43,028 bases of DNA, from the NCBI GenBank assembly GCA_002315335.1, contig DCGW01000084.1, positions 1 through 43,028 on the forward strand. The letters are read 5' to 3'. This document shows, in pieces, positions 33,783 to 42,164 of the stretch. The position numbers were made by a program, and so were the translations under genes. Under the pieces are notes generated by a model. That model did no database searches, was not told the DNA's origin, and saw only the letters and a program-made list of their open reading frames with translations. Origin of the DNA: Firmicutes bacterium UBA1768 (GTDB lineage Bacteria; Bacillota; Clostridia; Peptostreptococcales; Anaerovoracaceae). Each line of letters begins with the position of its first letter. Position 1 is the first letter of the stretch.

Positions 33783-34397
33783 TCACTTTTTAAGACTGAA
33801 CTTCGGCTCTTCACCCTTGAGGAGTCTGACTATATTTCCTCTGTGCTTAATCCATATCAACAACGTCATTACAACACCGAAAGCCGCAATAGCCGTCGGA
33901 TACGACATCGCAAAGGCTAAAATTGTAAACAGTAAAATTCCGATAAGCGAACCTAAGGAAATCCTTTTTCCGATCGCAAATATTATTACTACCACAACCA
34001 TGGTAATAAGAGTTGCCAAAGGAGCCGCTACCAGGCATACTCCAAAGGTTGTCGCAACTCCCTTTCCGCCTCTAAAGCCATAATAAATCGGAAAAACATG
34101 TCCTGCAATTGCAGCAAAAGCACATATCATAGCTAAAGTCACATTGCCGCCTGGCGCAAGCATTCCGACAAGGTAGCCGAAAACACCCTTTACGACATCG
34201 AGTATGAATACCGGTATAGCAGCTTTTTTGCCAAAGCTTCTGAGAACATTAGTGCTTCCAGCATTTCCGCTCCCAAGCGTTCTTATGTCAGTTTTAAATA
34301 CAACTCGGCTTACAAGAATAGACCAGTTTATACTTCCAATAAGGTAGCACGCAGCCACAAGTATTATAAATTCAAAAATGGAAACTGAAACAATCAT
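33783..34397 (-). CDS. plsY: Acyl-phosphate:glycerol-3-phosphate acyltransferase
   Basis: Membrane enzyme moving the acyl group from acyl-phosphate (made by PlsX) to glycerol-3-phosphate. 204 residues with about five membrane segments and three conserved loops: GSGNAGSTNVLR (42-53), GHVFPIYYGFRGGKGVAT and the C-terminal loop before KHRGNIVRLL. Lies between der and gpsA, in the same operon as plsX. Confidence 0.95.
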   Translation of the reverse strand: MIVSVSIFEFIILVAACYLIGSINWSILVSRVVFKTDIRTLGSGNAGSTNVLRSFGKKAAIPVFILDVVKGVFGYLVGMLAPGGNVTLAMICAFAAIAGHVFPIYYGFRGGKGVATTFGVCLVAAPLATLITMVVVVIIFAIGKRISLGSLIGILLFTILAFAMSYPTAIAAFGVVMTLLIWIKHRGNIVRLLKGEEPKFSLKK

Positions 34398-34448
34398 ATT
34401 TTGAAACTTCCCTTCTAATTTATAAAAGCAGCAGTGTATTAGTTTTCA

Positions 34449-35783
34449 CTATCCTGCAAAGCTTCCATCCTCTCCCTTCGCTCTATAAACAAACTTAATA
34501 GAGGTACCTTCGAAGCCGAAGCCCTCTCTGATTTTATTTTCAAGATACCTTGCATACGAGAAATGCATCAGTTCCCTGTCGTTAATCTTAAACGAGAAGA
34601 GAGGGGGCTTAACAGCAACCTGAGTTGCATAATAAATCTTCAGCTTCTTGCCCTTATCAGAAGGAGGCTGATTCATAAGAACCGCATCAGAAACCAGAGT
34701 GTTAAGAACCCCAGTAGGAACTCTTTTTGAGCACTCAGCTTCCACATCTATTACCTTGTCCATAATCTTATTTACCCTCTGACCGGTAAGTACAGAAATA
34801 AACAGCACAGGTGCATAGCTAAGATAAATCAGCTCTTTCCTGATGTTTTTGGTGTATTCCTTCATGGTATTAGTCTCTTTTTCAACCAAATCCCACTTAT
34901 TAACAACTATAATAATTCCCTTGCCGGCTTCATGAGCTAAACCGGCTATTTTTTTATCCTGCTCCGTAACACCCTCTGAAGCATCTATCATCATCAGGCA
35001 GACATCGCTTCTCTCGATAGCTGCAATAGCTCTGATAACGCTGTATCTTTCGATATTCTCGTTTACCTTGCTGCGCCTTCGTATTCCTGCAGTATCAATC
35101 AGGGTGAACTTTTGACCATCATACTCAAACGGAGAGTCTATTGAGTCTCTTGTCGTGCCGGCAATGTTTGATACTATTACTCTTTCCTCACCTAAAAGTT
35201 CGTTGACAAGAGAGGATTTTCCAACATTCGGTTTTCCTATAACCGCAACCTTAACACTGTCGTCTTCCTCGTATTCCTCTCCAGCTTCCTTCAAGCCGTC
35301 AACTATTTCGTCTAAAACATCTCCTAAACCAAGCATGTTAACTGAAGAAACAGGGTAAGGCACTCCGAGTCCAAGCTCGTAAAAATCGTAAAAGTTGTCA
35401 TCGGGCTTTCCTGTGTCAATCTTGTTTACTACGAGGATAACCTTTTTCCCCGTCCTGTACAGCATCGAAGCAACCTCTCTGTCAGCTGAGGTCAGGCCTT
35501 CCTTGCCGTCAACCATGAAAAGGATGACATTGGACATTTCCATGGCAATCTGAGCCTGTTCTCTCATCTGCGAAAGAATTACATCTGCGGTAGAAGGTTC
35601 AATTCCGCCTGTATCAATAAGCGCGAACTGCATTCCTCGCCATTCGGCCTCCGCATATATTCTGTCACGGGTTACACCCGGTGTATCTTCAACTATTGAT
35701 ATTCGTTTCCCGATAATGCGGTTGAAAAAAGTCGACTTACCAACATTAGGTCTTCCAACTACCGCTACAGTAGGTTTACTCAC
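34449..35783 (-). CDS. der: Ribosome-assembly GTPase Der (EngA)
   Basis: Double-GTPase for 50S subunit assembly. The first G domain has GRPNVGKST (8-16) and DTGG; the second GKPNVGKSS, DTAGIRRRSK and NKWD; a KH-like domain ends the protein. I start at the GTG at 35781-35783, eight bases after GGGAGG, giving 444 residues and an N-terminus of normal form; an upstream extension of 23 codons is open but overlaps ftsY. As it stands it overlaps the ftsY stop by eight bases. Confidence 0.95.
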   Translation of the reverse strand: MSKPTVAVVGRPNVGKSTFFNRIIGKRISIVEDTPGVTRDRIYAEAEWRGMQFALIDTGGIEPSTADVILSQMREQAQIAMEMSNVILFMVDGKEGLTSADREVASMLYRTGKKVILVVNKIDTGKPDDNFYDFYELGLGVPYPVSSVNMLGLGDVLDEIVDGLKEAGEEYEEDDSVKVAVIGKPNVGKSSLVNELLGEERVIVSNIAGTTRDSIDSPFEYDGQKFTLIDTAGIRRRSKVNENIERYSVIRAIAAIERSDVCLMMIDASEGVTEQDKKIAGLAHEAGKGIIIVVNKWDLVEKETNTMKEYTKNIRKELIYLSYAPVLFISVLTGQRVNKIMDKVIDVEAECSKRVPTGVLNTLVSDAVLMNQPPSDKGKKLKIYYATQVAVKPPLFSFKINDRELMHFSYARYLENKIREGFGFEGTSIKFVYRAKGEDGSFAG

Positions 35784-36708
35784 CTGTTTCGCCTCCCTTA
35801 TCGAATAAAGCATCTGCAAAGTCAGCAGGTACAAACGCCTGCATATCGTCAACGCCTTCGCCTACGCCTATATATTTAACAGGTATATCAAACTCGTCAG
35901 ATATTGTAATTACTATGCCTCCCTTTGCTGTTCCATCAAGCTTAGTGAGTACTATTCCTGTCAGATCTGTAATTTCACTGAATTCCTTAACCTGAGATTT
36001 GGCATTCTGACCTGTAGCACCGTCAATTACCAGTAAAGTTTCTCTTGCCGCCTCAGGAAATTCTCTGTCAATAATCTTGTTCATCTTATTTAGTTCGGCC
36101 ATCAGGTTCTTCTTATTGTGAAGTCTTCCTGCTGTATCGCATATTATTACATCAGTTCCCTTTGCCTTTGCAGATTGTATTCCGTCGAAAATTACAGCTG
36201 CAGGATCAGAGCCTTCCTTATGGTGGATAACATTGATACCGATGCGCTCTCCCCAGATAATAAGCTGCTCTGCAGCAGCTGCTCTGAAAGTATCTGCCGC
36301 AACAAGCTGGACCGACTTACCTTCATTTTTAAGTCCGTTTGCAATCTTAGCAATAGATGTCGTCTTGCCTACACCGTTTACACCCACCACGAGTATTACC
36401 AGAGGATAGTTTTCGGATAATCTGTGTGCCGCCTCACCCTTGTTGAGAATATCGGCAGTAATCTTTTTTACCTCCTCACGAACGGCATTAACATCATCTA
36501 TATGATTGATTTTTACCGATTCTCTGAGCCTGTCACTTATCTTCATGGCAGTATCCATTCCGACATCACCCATAATGAGAATATCCTCAAGCTCTTCAAG
36601 AAAGGCATCATCAACCTTGGTATATGTATCAAAAGCTTCTTCAAACTTAATTACTACTGCCTCTTTAGTCTTTTGAAGTCCGCTTTTCAATTTGGAAAAA
36701 AATCCCAT
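35776..36708 (-). CDS. ftsY: Signal recognition particle receptor FtsY
   Basis: GTPase receptor that docks SRP-bound ribosomes at the membrane. 310 residues: a short basic/amphipathic start (MGFFSKLKSGLQKTKEAV), N domain, then the G domain with GVNGVGKTTS (about 114-123), DTFRAAAAEQL, DTAGRLHNKKNLM and TKLDGTAKGG. The acidic A domain of the E. coli protein is absent, as usual in Firmicutes. It follows smc by 21 bases and overlaps der. Confidence 0.96.
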   Translation of the reverse strand: MGFFSKLKSGLQKTKEAVVIKFEEAFDTYTKVDDAFLEELEDILIMGDVGMDTAMKISDRLRESVKINHIDDVNAVREEVKKITADILNKGEAAHRLSENYPLVILVVGVNGVGKTTSIAKIANGLKNEGKSVQLVAADTFRAAAAEQLIIWGERIGINVIHHKEGSDPAAVIFDGIQSAKAKGTDVIICDTAGRLHNKKNLMAELNKMNKIIDREFPEAARETLLVIDGATGQNAKSQVKEFSEITDLTGIVLTKLDGTAKGGIVITISDEFDIPVKYIGVGEGVDDMQAFVPADFADALFDKGGETGE

Positions 36709-36729
36709 TTTTCTTCCTCTCTTTCGTTA

Positions 36730-39700
36730 TCATTGCTCCATTCTCAGCGAAACAACCTTTGAAACACCCTTTTCCGGCATAGTTATCCCATAAAGAGCAT
36801 CTGCCTTTTCCATAGTTGTTTTCTGATGTGTGACAACTATGAACTGAATGTTGTCCATGGCTCTTATATAATCAACAAATCTTTCTATATTAGCTTCATC
36901 TAACGCAGCCTCCACCTCGTCAAGAATACAAAACGGTGTTGGTCTTACTCTCAGAATTGCACACAACAGCGCAATTGCCGTCAATGACTTTTCTCCACCT
37001 GATAAAAGATTAATATTCTGCAGCTTTTTACCCGGCGGCTGAGCCACAATTTCTATTGTTGACTCAAGTACATCATCGTAGTTTTCAAGCTTAAGCTCCG
37101 CAGCACCGCCGCCGAAAAGCTCCGCAAAGGTTCTTTTAAACTGACCTCCTATTTCTTCAAAGCTGTCCAAAAACCTTGTGGTGATAATCCTGTCCATATC
37201 CTTGATTATATCCATAAGAGAATCTGTAGCTTCTATCAGGTCACTTCTCTGCTCCGTAAGGAAGCTCAGTCTTTCGCTAACCTGCTTATACTCATCTATT
37301 GCACCGATATTGACAGGCTCCAGCTCTCTCATGCGATTTTTAATCTCCCTGCTCTCTCGTGAAGCAGTTGATACCGTAAACGGTTCTGTCTTCATTGCCT
37401 GAGCTTCAGGGAAGGTTACCTCAAAGGTATCCCAAAGGCTGTTCTTCACAGATTCGGCCTGAGTTTCGCTTCTTGCAAGCTTTACTTGAATATCGTAAAC
37501 TGCAGCCTTTGCCGTGTTCAGCCTTTCAGAAAACTGCATATTAAGTTCCTCACACTCGTTTCTGAGTGATGAAACCTCTTCCTTTTTACTTTTAATCTCC
37601 CAGGTTTTCTGAGCCAGATTCTTATTTTCAGCCTCAGCCTTTTCGAGTAATGCAGAAAGTGCTTCAATATGGGCAACAGTTTCGGCCTCTGAATTTGCAG
37701 CCATTTCCTTTTCTTTAAGCTTTTCTTCGATCTCCCCATTGAGCTTTGCAATGGTAAATCTGCTGCTTTGCTCAGAGCTTGCAAGATGCTTTAAATCCGA
37801 CTCTACAGTATGGGCTGAAAGTCTTAATCCTGAAATCAATTCCAGCAGACCCTCCGAAGACTGTCTGTCCTCTTCAAGTGCCTTCAATTCTTCATCAACA
37901 GCATCCTCGCTAAGATTTATTTCTTCCTGTTTAGCGCCCACATCAGCTCTGATTTTATCTATCATAGATTGTGCTTCAGTAGTTTCATTGTCTATTTCTC
38001 TCAGCTCAGCCTGCCATCTATCAACGTTTTCCTGTATTGCGCTGCGTCTTTCTTCGCTCTTCTCTATTTCTGTCTGCAAAGAAATAAGCCTTTCAGTCGC
38101 TTCTCCGACTGCCTTTGAAGCCTTTGTGAGGTTGAATTTAGCCGCTTCTACACGATGACCAGCAGCCTCTTCCATTTTTTCAAGGTCATCAAGTTCGTCG
38201 TTATATTCGCCGATCATTTCTTCAAGAGCCTTGATTTCATTTTTTCGCCTGAAAACGTTGGTATTTTCCTTCTTAAATCTCCCTCCAGAAATAGCGCCTG
38301 CCGGGTTTACAAGTTCTCCCTCAATGGTTACAAACCTAAGTCCGTCTCTGTATTTGCTGGACATTTTTATTGCGCTTTCAAGATTGTCAGCTATTACTGT
38401 TTTACCTAAAAGATATGTTACAATACCTCTTAGCTCTTCATCGTAGCCAACAACCTCAGTGCCGAAGCCCCTAAAACCAGGTTCATTTTTTATTCTTTCA
38501 GAATCCTGGGACTCAGCAGCATCCTTTCCGCTTTTAATACCCTTTATAGGAAGGAAGGTTGCCCTGCCTGCACGTTCCTTTTTCAAAAGCTCAACTGCTG
38601 CTGAAGCAGATTTGTCGTCTTCACAGACTATATTCTGCATCGATCCAGAAAGTGCAGTCTGAATAGCGGTTTCAAAGCCTGCCGGGACATCTATATGGTC
38701 AGCGACAACACCTCTGATTCCCTTGAGTGAATTCTTTTTAGACATTATGAATTTAACCGCCTGAGCAAAGCCTTCATACGAAAGCTCAAACCCAGAAAGA
38801 AGGTCAAGCTTGGTCTTTGCTCTGTGGAGGTTTATCTCAATTTCGCCTTTGTTTGTTGTTACTTTTTCTTTCTGTAATTCGGACTCTTCCACTTCTGATT
38901 TTGCTGAGTCCTGTTCTTCCTCAAGCTTTGATTTTGAAGCTTCAAGAGAGTCGGCTTCAGACTTCAGGCTTTCAAGCTGTGAGTTTATTGTTGAAATTAT
39001 CTTTTCGCTCTCATCACTGTCCTCAGTGAGCTTAATCTTTCTTCTGTCAAGCCCATCTATCAAGGACTCCAATCCCGAAATCTCAGTCTTTCCAACATTT
39101 ATGCCAGAATGTAAGCTGAATACAGCAGAACGCTTTTCTTCAATTAAATCCTTCTTTTTTTGAAGTGAATCTGAGGATTTGGAATATACAGCCTCCTGAT
39201 TTTTTATCTGCTCTGCTATTTCGACCTTCTTGATTTCCAGTTTTTTCCATCTGTCATTATAGTCTTCAATAGCAGCTTCTTCCTGCATTATTTCACGCTT
39301 CAGCCTGAGGATTTCTCCCTCAAGTCGAGTTCTCTCTCTCTCAAATGCAGTCAGCTTTTCTCCAGAAACCTCAATATCGTTCTTGTGCTCTGAAATTTTT
39401 TCAAGCAGCGACATTCGCTTAGTTGCGGTTTCATCTCCTTCAACCGAAAGAACGGCTTCTTCAGCCTTTGCTTTTTCAAGTCTTTCGGCATTATTTTTTA
39501 ACTCTTTTTCAAGCTCTGCCGCTTCTTTTTCTCTTACTTTAATTTCTTCGTTTAGGTCAGCAATTTTATTATCTAAACTTTCAGCCTGTCTTACAGCAAG
39601 GTTTATCTCAAGGTGCCTGTACTTATCCCTTAAACTTAAATATTCCGTTGCCTTTTCGCTGTCTTCTTTAAGACCATCAATCCTTCCGTCTATTTCCGAA

Positions 39701-40284
39701 ATAATATCATTTACCCTGTCAAGGTTCGCTGATGCAGCATTAAGCTTTCGCTGTGCTTCTCTTTTTCTTGTTCTGTATTTTACAATTCCGGCAGCTTCTT
39801 CAAAAAGCTCACGTCTGCCCTCGGCTTTGTTGTTAACAATCTCAGAAATCCTGCCCTGACTGATAAGAGAATAGCCCTCAACACCTATACCGGTGTCCAT
39901 AATAAGTTCCTTAATGTCCTTCATTCTGCAAGGTCTGCGATTAATAGCATATTCACTTTCTCCCGACCTGTACATCTTTCTGGTTATGGCAACCTCCGAA
40001 TAGTCTATAGGCAATGACTGATCTTCATTGTCAATTACAAGCGTAACCTCAGCTATTCCTCTTGGTTTTCTATTGGCTGTTCCGGCAAAAATAACCTCTT
40101 CCATCTTGCCGCCTCTGAGATTTTTGGCACTCTGTTCACCCAAAACCCATTTGATGGCATCAGCGATATTGGATTTTCCGCTCCCGTTCGGGCCAACAAC
40201 ACAGGTCATGCCTTCGGTAAAGTCGAAAATAACCGGCTCGGCAAAGCTTTTAAAGCCATGTAATTCTAATCGTTTAAAATGCAA
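36730..40284 (-). CDS. smc: Chromosome partition protein SMC
   Basis: DNA-organising ATPase, 1184 residues from the chosen start. Walker A GPNGSGKSN is near residue 32; two long coiled coils (about 165-490 and 670-1010) flank the hinge (KGIRGVVADHIDVP to about 640); the C-terminal ABC signature is LLSGGEKSLTA, followed by Walker B FCILDEVEAALDE. I start at TTG 40282-40284, nine bases after GGAG, because the known N-terminus HFKRLELHGFKSFA begins there; the longer open frame overlaps rnc. Only one base separates it from the rnc stop. ScpA and ScpB are not in the window. Confidence 0.95.
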   Translation of the reverse strand: MHFKRLELHGFKSFAEPVIFDFTEGMTCVVGPNGSGKSNIADAIKWVLGEQSAKNLRGGKMEEVIFAGTANRKPRGIAEVTLVIDNEDQSLPIDYSEVAITRKMYRSGESEYAINRRPCRMKDIKELIMDTGIGVEGYSLISQGRISEIVNNKAEGRRELFEEAAGIVKYRTRKREAQRKLNAASANLDRVNDIISEIDGRIDGLKEDSEKATEYLSLRDKYRHLEINLAVRQAESLDNKIADLNEEIKVREKEAAELEKELKNNAERLEKAKAEEAVLSVEGDETATKRMSLLEKISEHKNDIEVSGEKLTAFERERTRLEGEILRLKREIMQEEAAIEDYNDRWKKLEIKKVEIAEQIKNQEAVYSKSSDSLQKKKDLIEEKRSAVFSLHSGINVGKTEISGLESLIDGLDRRKIKLTEDSDESEKIISTINSQLESLKSEADSLEASKSKLEEEQDSAKSEVEESELQKEKVTTNKGEIEINLHRAKTKLDLLSGFELSYEGFAQAVKFIMSKKNSLKGIRGVVADHIDVPAGFETAIQTALSGSMQNIVCEDDKSASAAVELLKKERAGRATFLPIKGIKSGKDAAESQDSERIKNEPGFRGFGTEVVGYDEELRGIVTYLLGKTVIADNLESAIKMSSKYRDGLRFVTIEGELVNPAGAISGGRFKKENTNVFRRKNEIKALEEMIGEYNDELDDLEKMEEAAGHRVEAAKFNLTKASKAVGEATERLISLQTEIEKSEERRSAIQENVDRWQAELREIDNETTEAQSMIDKIRADVGAKQEEINLSEDAVDEELKALEEDRQSSEGLLELISGLRLSAHTVESDLKHLASSEQSSRFTIAKLNGEIEEKLKEKEMAANSEAETVAHIEALSALLEKAEAENKNLAQKTWEIKSKKEEVSSLRNECEELNMQFSERLNTAKAAVYDIQVKLARSETQAESVKNSLWDTFEVTFPEAQAMKTEPFTVSTASRESREIKNRMRELEPVNIGAIDEYKQVSERLSFLTEQRSDLIEATDSLMDIIKDMDRIITTRFLDSFEEIGGQFKRTFAELFGGGAAELKLENYDDVLESTIEIVAQPPGKKLQNINLLSGGEKSLTAIALLCAILRVRPTPFCILDEVEAALDEANIERFVDYIRAMDNIQFIVVTHQKTTMEKADALYGITMPEKGVSKVVSLRMEQ

Positions 40285-40285
40285 T

Positions 40286-40984
40286 TTACAATTCTCCGCT
40301 TTCAAAGAAATTTTTTGCCGCAGCCTGCTCAGCCTTTTTCTTAGACTTTCCGCTGCCACGGCTCTTGATCTTTCCGTTTATGGTAAGGTCAACGTGGAAG
40401 GTCTTGTCATGGTCAGGCCCTTCTGAACTTACCACAACATATCTGATATTTTTTTGCCCCTCGGACTGAACCTTTTCCTGAACAAGCGATTTATAATCTT
40501 CTATCATAAGCTCGCCGCTCGCTGCCTGAATAAGCTTTTCATCTAAAAGTGAAAATGCAACTTTTCTCGCTGCCTTCCAGCCTCCATCGAGAAAAACAGC
40601 ACCTATCACCGCCTCAACCGCATCGGCAATCATTGACTTTCTTGTCCTGCCGCCGTTTCTTTCCTCCCCCTTACCCAGAATAAGGTGAGAACCAAGCTCT
40701 ATCTTTTTTCCGTATTCAAACAGAGCATCCTCACAAACGAGTGCGGCCCTTTCCTTTGTGAGAAAGCCTTCTTCCTCATCAGGATACTTTTCAAACAGAT
40801 ATTCACTTACAAGCGCATCAAGAATTGCGTCGCCTAAAAACTCAAGTCTTTCGTTATTATTTGCATAAGAAAGCCTGTTTTCATAGACAAACGAACTGTG
40901 GGTTAATGCGGTTTTTAGCAGCATGGTGTCGTAAAAGCGATAGCCGATACTTCTGCTTAGCTCTTTAAATTTTTTATCGTCCAT
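40286..40984 (-). CDS. rnc: Ribonuclease III
   Basis: Cuts double-stranded RNA in rRNA and mRNA maturation. 232 residues: nuclease domain with signature NERLEFLGDAILDALVSEYL near 45-62 and the second acidic site MIADAVEAVIGAVFLDGG; double-stranded RNA-binding domain (about 160-228, DYKSLVQEKVQ to KKKAEQAAAKNF). The stop of plsX is one base upstream of its start. The acpP gene often found just before rnc is missing here. Confidence 0.96.
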   Translation of the reverse strand: MDDKKFKELSRSIGYRFYDTMLLKTALTHSSFVYENRLSYANNNERLEFLGDAILDALVSEYLFEKYPDEEEGFLTKERAALVCEDALFEYGKKIELGSHLILGKGEERNGGRTRKSMIADAVEAVIGAVFLDGGWKAARKVAFSLLDEKLIQAASGELMIEDYKSLVQEKVQSEGQKNIRYVVVSSEGPDHDKTFHVDLTINGKIKSRGSGKSKKKAEQAAAKNFFESGEL

Positions 40985-40985
40985 T

Positions 40986-42011
40986 TTATTCTTCCGCCTC
41001 TGCTATCTTCATTATTTCATCATGAATAATGTCAACCACTCCGTTTTTAACATAAAGACCGGCTTTAATAATAGAATTTGATACAGCAACAGCATCTGAA
41101 GAACCATGCATTTTTATTACAGCACCCTTTACTCCAAGGAAGGGTGCTCCTCCATACTCAGAATAATCGAACATTCCCTTGAAGCTTCTGAGCTTGTCCT
41201 TTAAGGTTGCAGCCGCAAGCTTTGTTCCCAGGCCTCCGCTCTTGAGCTTATCCTTAAGAAGGTTTAAAAATGCCATTCCCAGTCCTTCTGTGTATTTAAT
41301 AATAACATTACCTACAAAGCCATCACAAACATATACATCAGCAGGTGCATCAGGAATTTCTCTTGATTCTACATTGCCTATAAAATTGAGATTTTTTGCA
41401 TCCTTCATCAGCTGGTAGGCCTCTTTTGCGGCGGTATTCCCCTTCGTTTCTTCGCTTCCGATGTTAATAAGGGCAACCTCAGGATTTTCAACTCCCATAA
41501 CCTTAGACATGTAAATTGAGCCCATAACACCAAATTCGAGATAGTTGTTTGGTTTACAGTCAGTATTCGCTCCACTGTCAAGGAGAAGAGCCGGCTTGTT
41601 TCCTGTCATAGGAGGAAAAATCGAAGCTAATGCAGGTCTGTCTATACCGCGTATTCTTCCTATTAACAACAGCGCACCACTCATCAAAGCACCTGTGCTG
41701 CCTGCCGAAACAAAAACGTCAATTTCTCCCTCATTGAGCTTATTCAGGCCAACTACCATAGAGCTGTCCTTTTTTCTTCTTATTGCCTTAACAGGGGCAT
41801 CGTCATTCGTAATAACCTCTGTCGTAGGAACAATCACCAATCTTTCCTCATCGTATTTATACTTGGAAAGCTCGTTTCTCAAATCGTCTTCATTGCCAAA
41901 TATATATATTACGTCCTGGGCATCAAGCTTTGCAAGAGCATCCACAGCGCCTTTGCAGGTTGACTGCGGCGCATTGTCACCACCCATTCCGTCTAAACCG
42001 TATTTTATCAT
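40986..42011 (-). CDS. plsX: Phosphate acyltransferase PlsX
   Basis: Converts acyl-ACP to acyl-phosphate, the first committed step of phosphatidic acid synthesis in most Gram-positives. 341 residues: GLDGMGGDNAPQS at the start, SAGSTGALMSGALLL, LLDSGANTDCKPN, VCDGFVGNVIIKYTEG and GGAPFLGVKGAVIKMHGSS. First gene of the plsX-rnc-smc-ftsY-der-plsY-gpsA operon, with a strong promoter. FapR, the usual regulator, is not next to it. Confidence 0.96.
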   Translation of the reverse strand: MIKYGLDGMGGDNAPQSTCKGAVDALAKLDAQDVIYIFGNEDDLRNELSKYKYDEERLVIVPTTEVITNDDAPVKAIRRKKDSSMVVGLNKLNEGEIDVFVSAGSTGALMSGALLLIGRIRGIDRPALASIFPPMTGNKPALLLDSGANTDCKPNNYLEFGVMGSIYMSKVMGVENPEVALINIGSEETKGNTAAKEAYQLMKDAKNLNFIGNVESREIPDAPADVYVCDGFVGNVIIKYTEGLGMAFLNLLKDKLKSGGLGTKLAAATLKDKLRSFKGMFDYSEYGGAPFLGVKGAVIKMHGSSDAVAVSNSIIKAGLYVKNGVVDIIHDEIMKIAEAEE

Positions 42012-42046
42012 TGCTTTACCTCTTATCTGTAAATTGATATTAGTAT

Positions 42047-42075
42047 ATTATACCATTAAATAGTATATATTACAA
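42047..42075 (-). promoter_or_regulatory. plsX operon promoter
   Basis: Minus strand: -35 TTGTAA (42070-42075), 17-base spacer, -10 TATAAT (42047-42052), leader about 30 bases. The -35 lies in one arm of an inverted repeat (42071-42099). I see no clear FapR-type box. Confidence 0.75.
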
Positions 42076-42099
42076 CAATAACACATATATCTTGTTGTA
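42071..42099. repeat. Inverted repeat over the plsX -35 box
   Basis: Perfect eight-base arms TACAACAA (42071-42078) and TTGTTGTA (42092-42099), 13-base loop. It lacks a T-run, so an operator seems likelier than an xseA terminator. A 13-base direct repeat (ATACCATTAAATA, 42050-42062 and 42159-42171) flanks it. Confidence 0.5.
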
Positions 42100-42164
42100 T
42101 TTAAGTGTGTTTATACCAAATAATTGTGTCGATATTATGAATTTCCGGTGAAGATAAAATACCA

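Noticed and set aside
35784..35852. Upstream extension of Der
   Set aside because: It overlaps ftsY and lacks a site; the GTG at 35783 gives the family N-terminus.
39383..39859. Long Ser/Phe-rich plus-strand frame inside smc
   Set aside because: Mirror image of Glu/Lys/Ala-rich coiled-coil codons; a composition artefact, as are the similar plus frames at 37739-38158 and 38810-39163.
42047..42099. FapR operator at plsX
   Set aside because: The repeats here do not fit the FapR box as I know it, and no fapR gene is adjacent.
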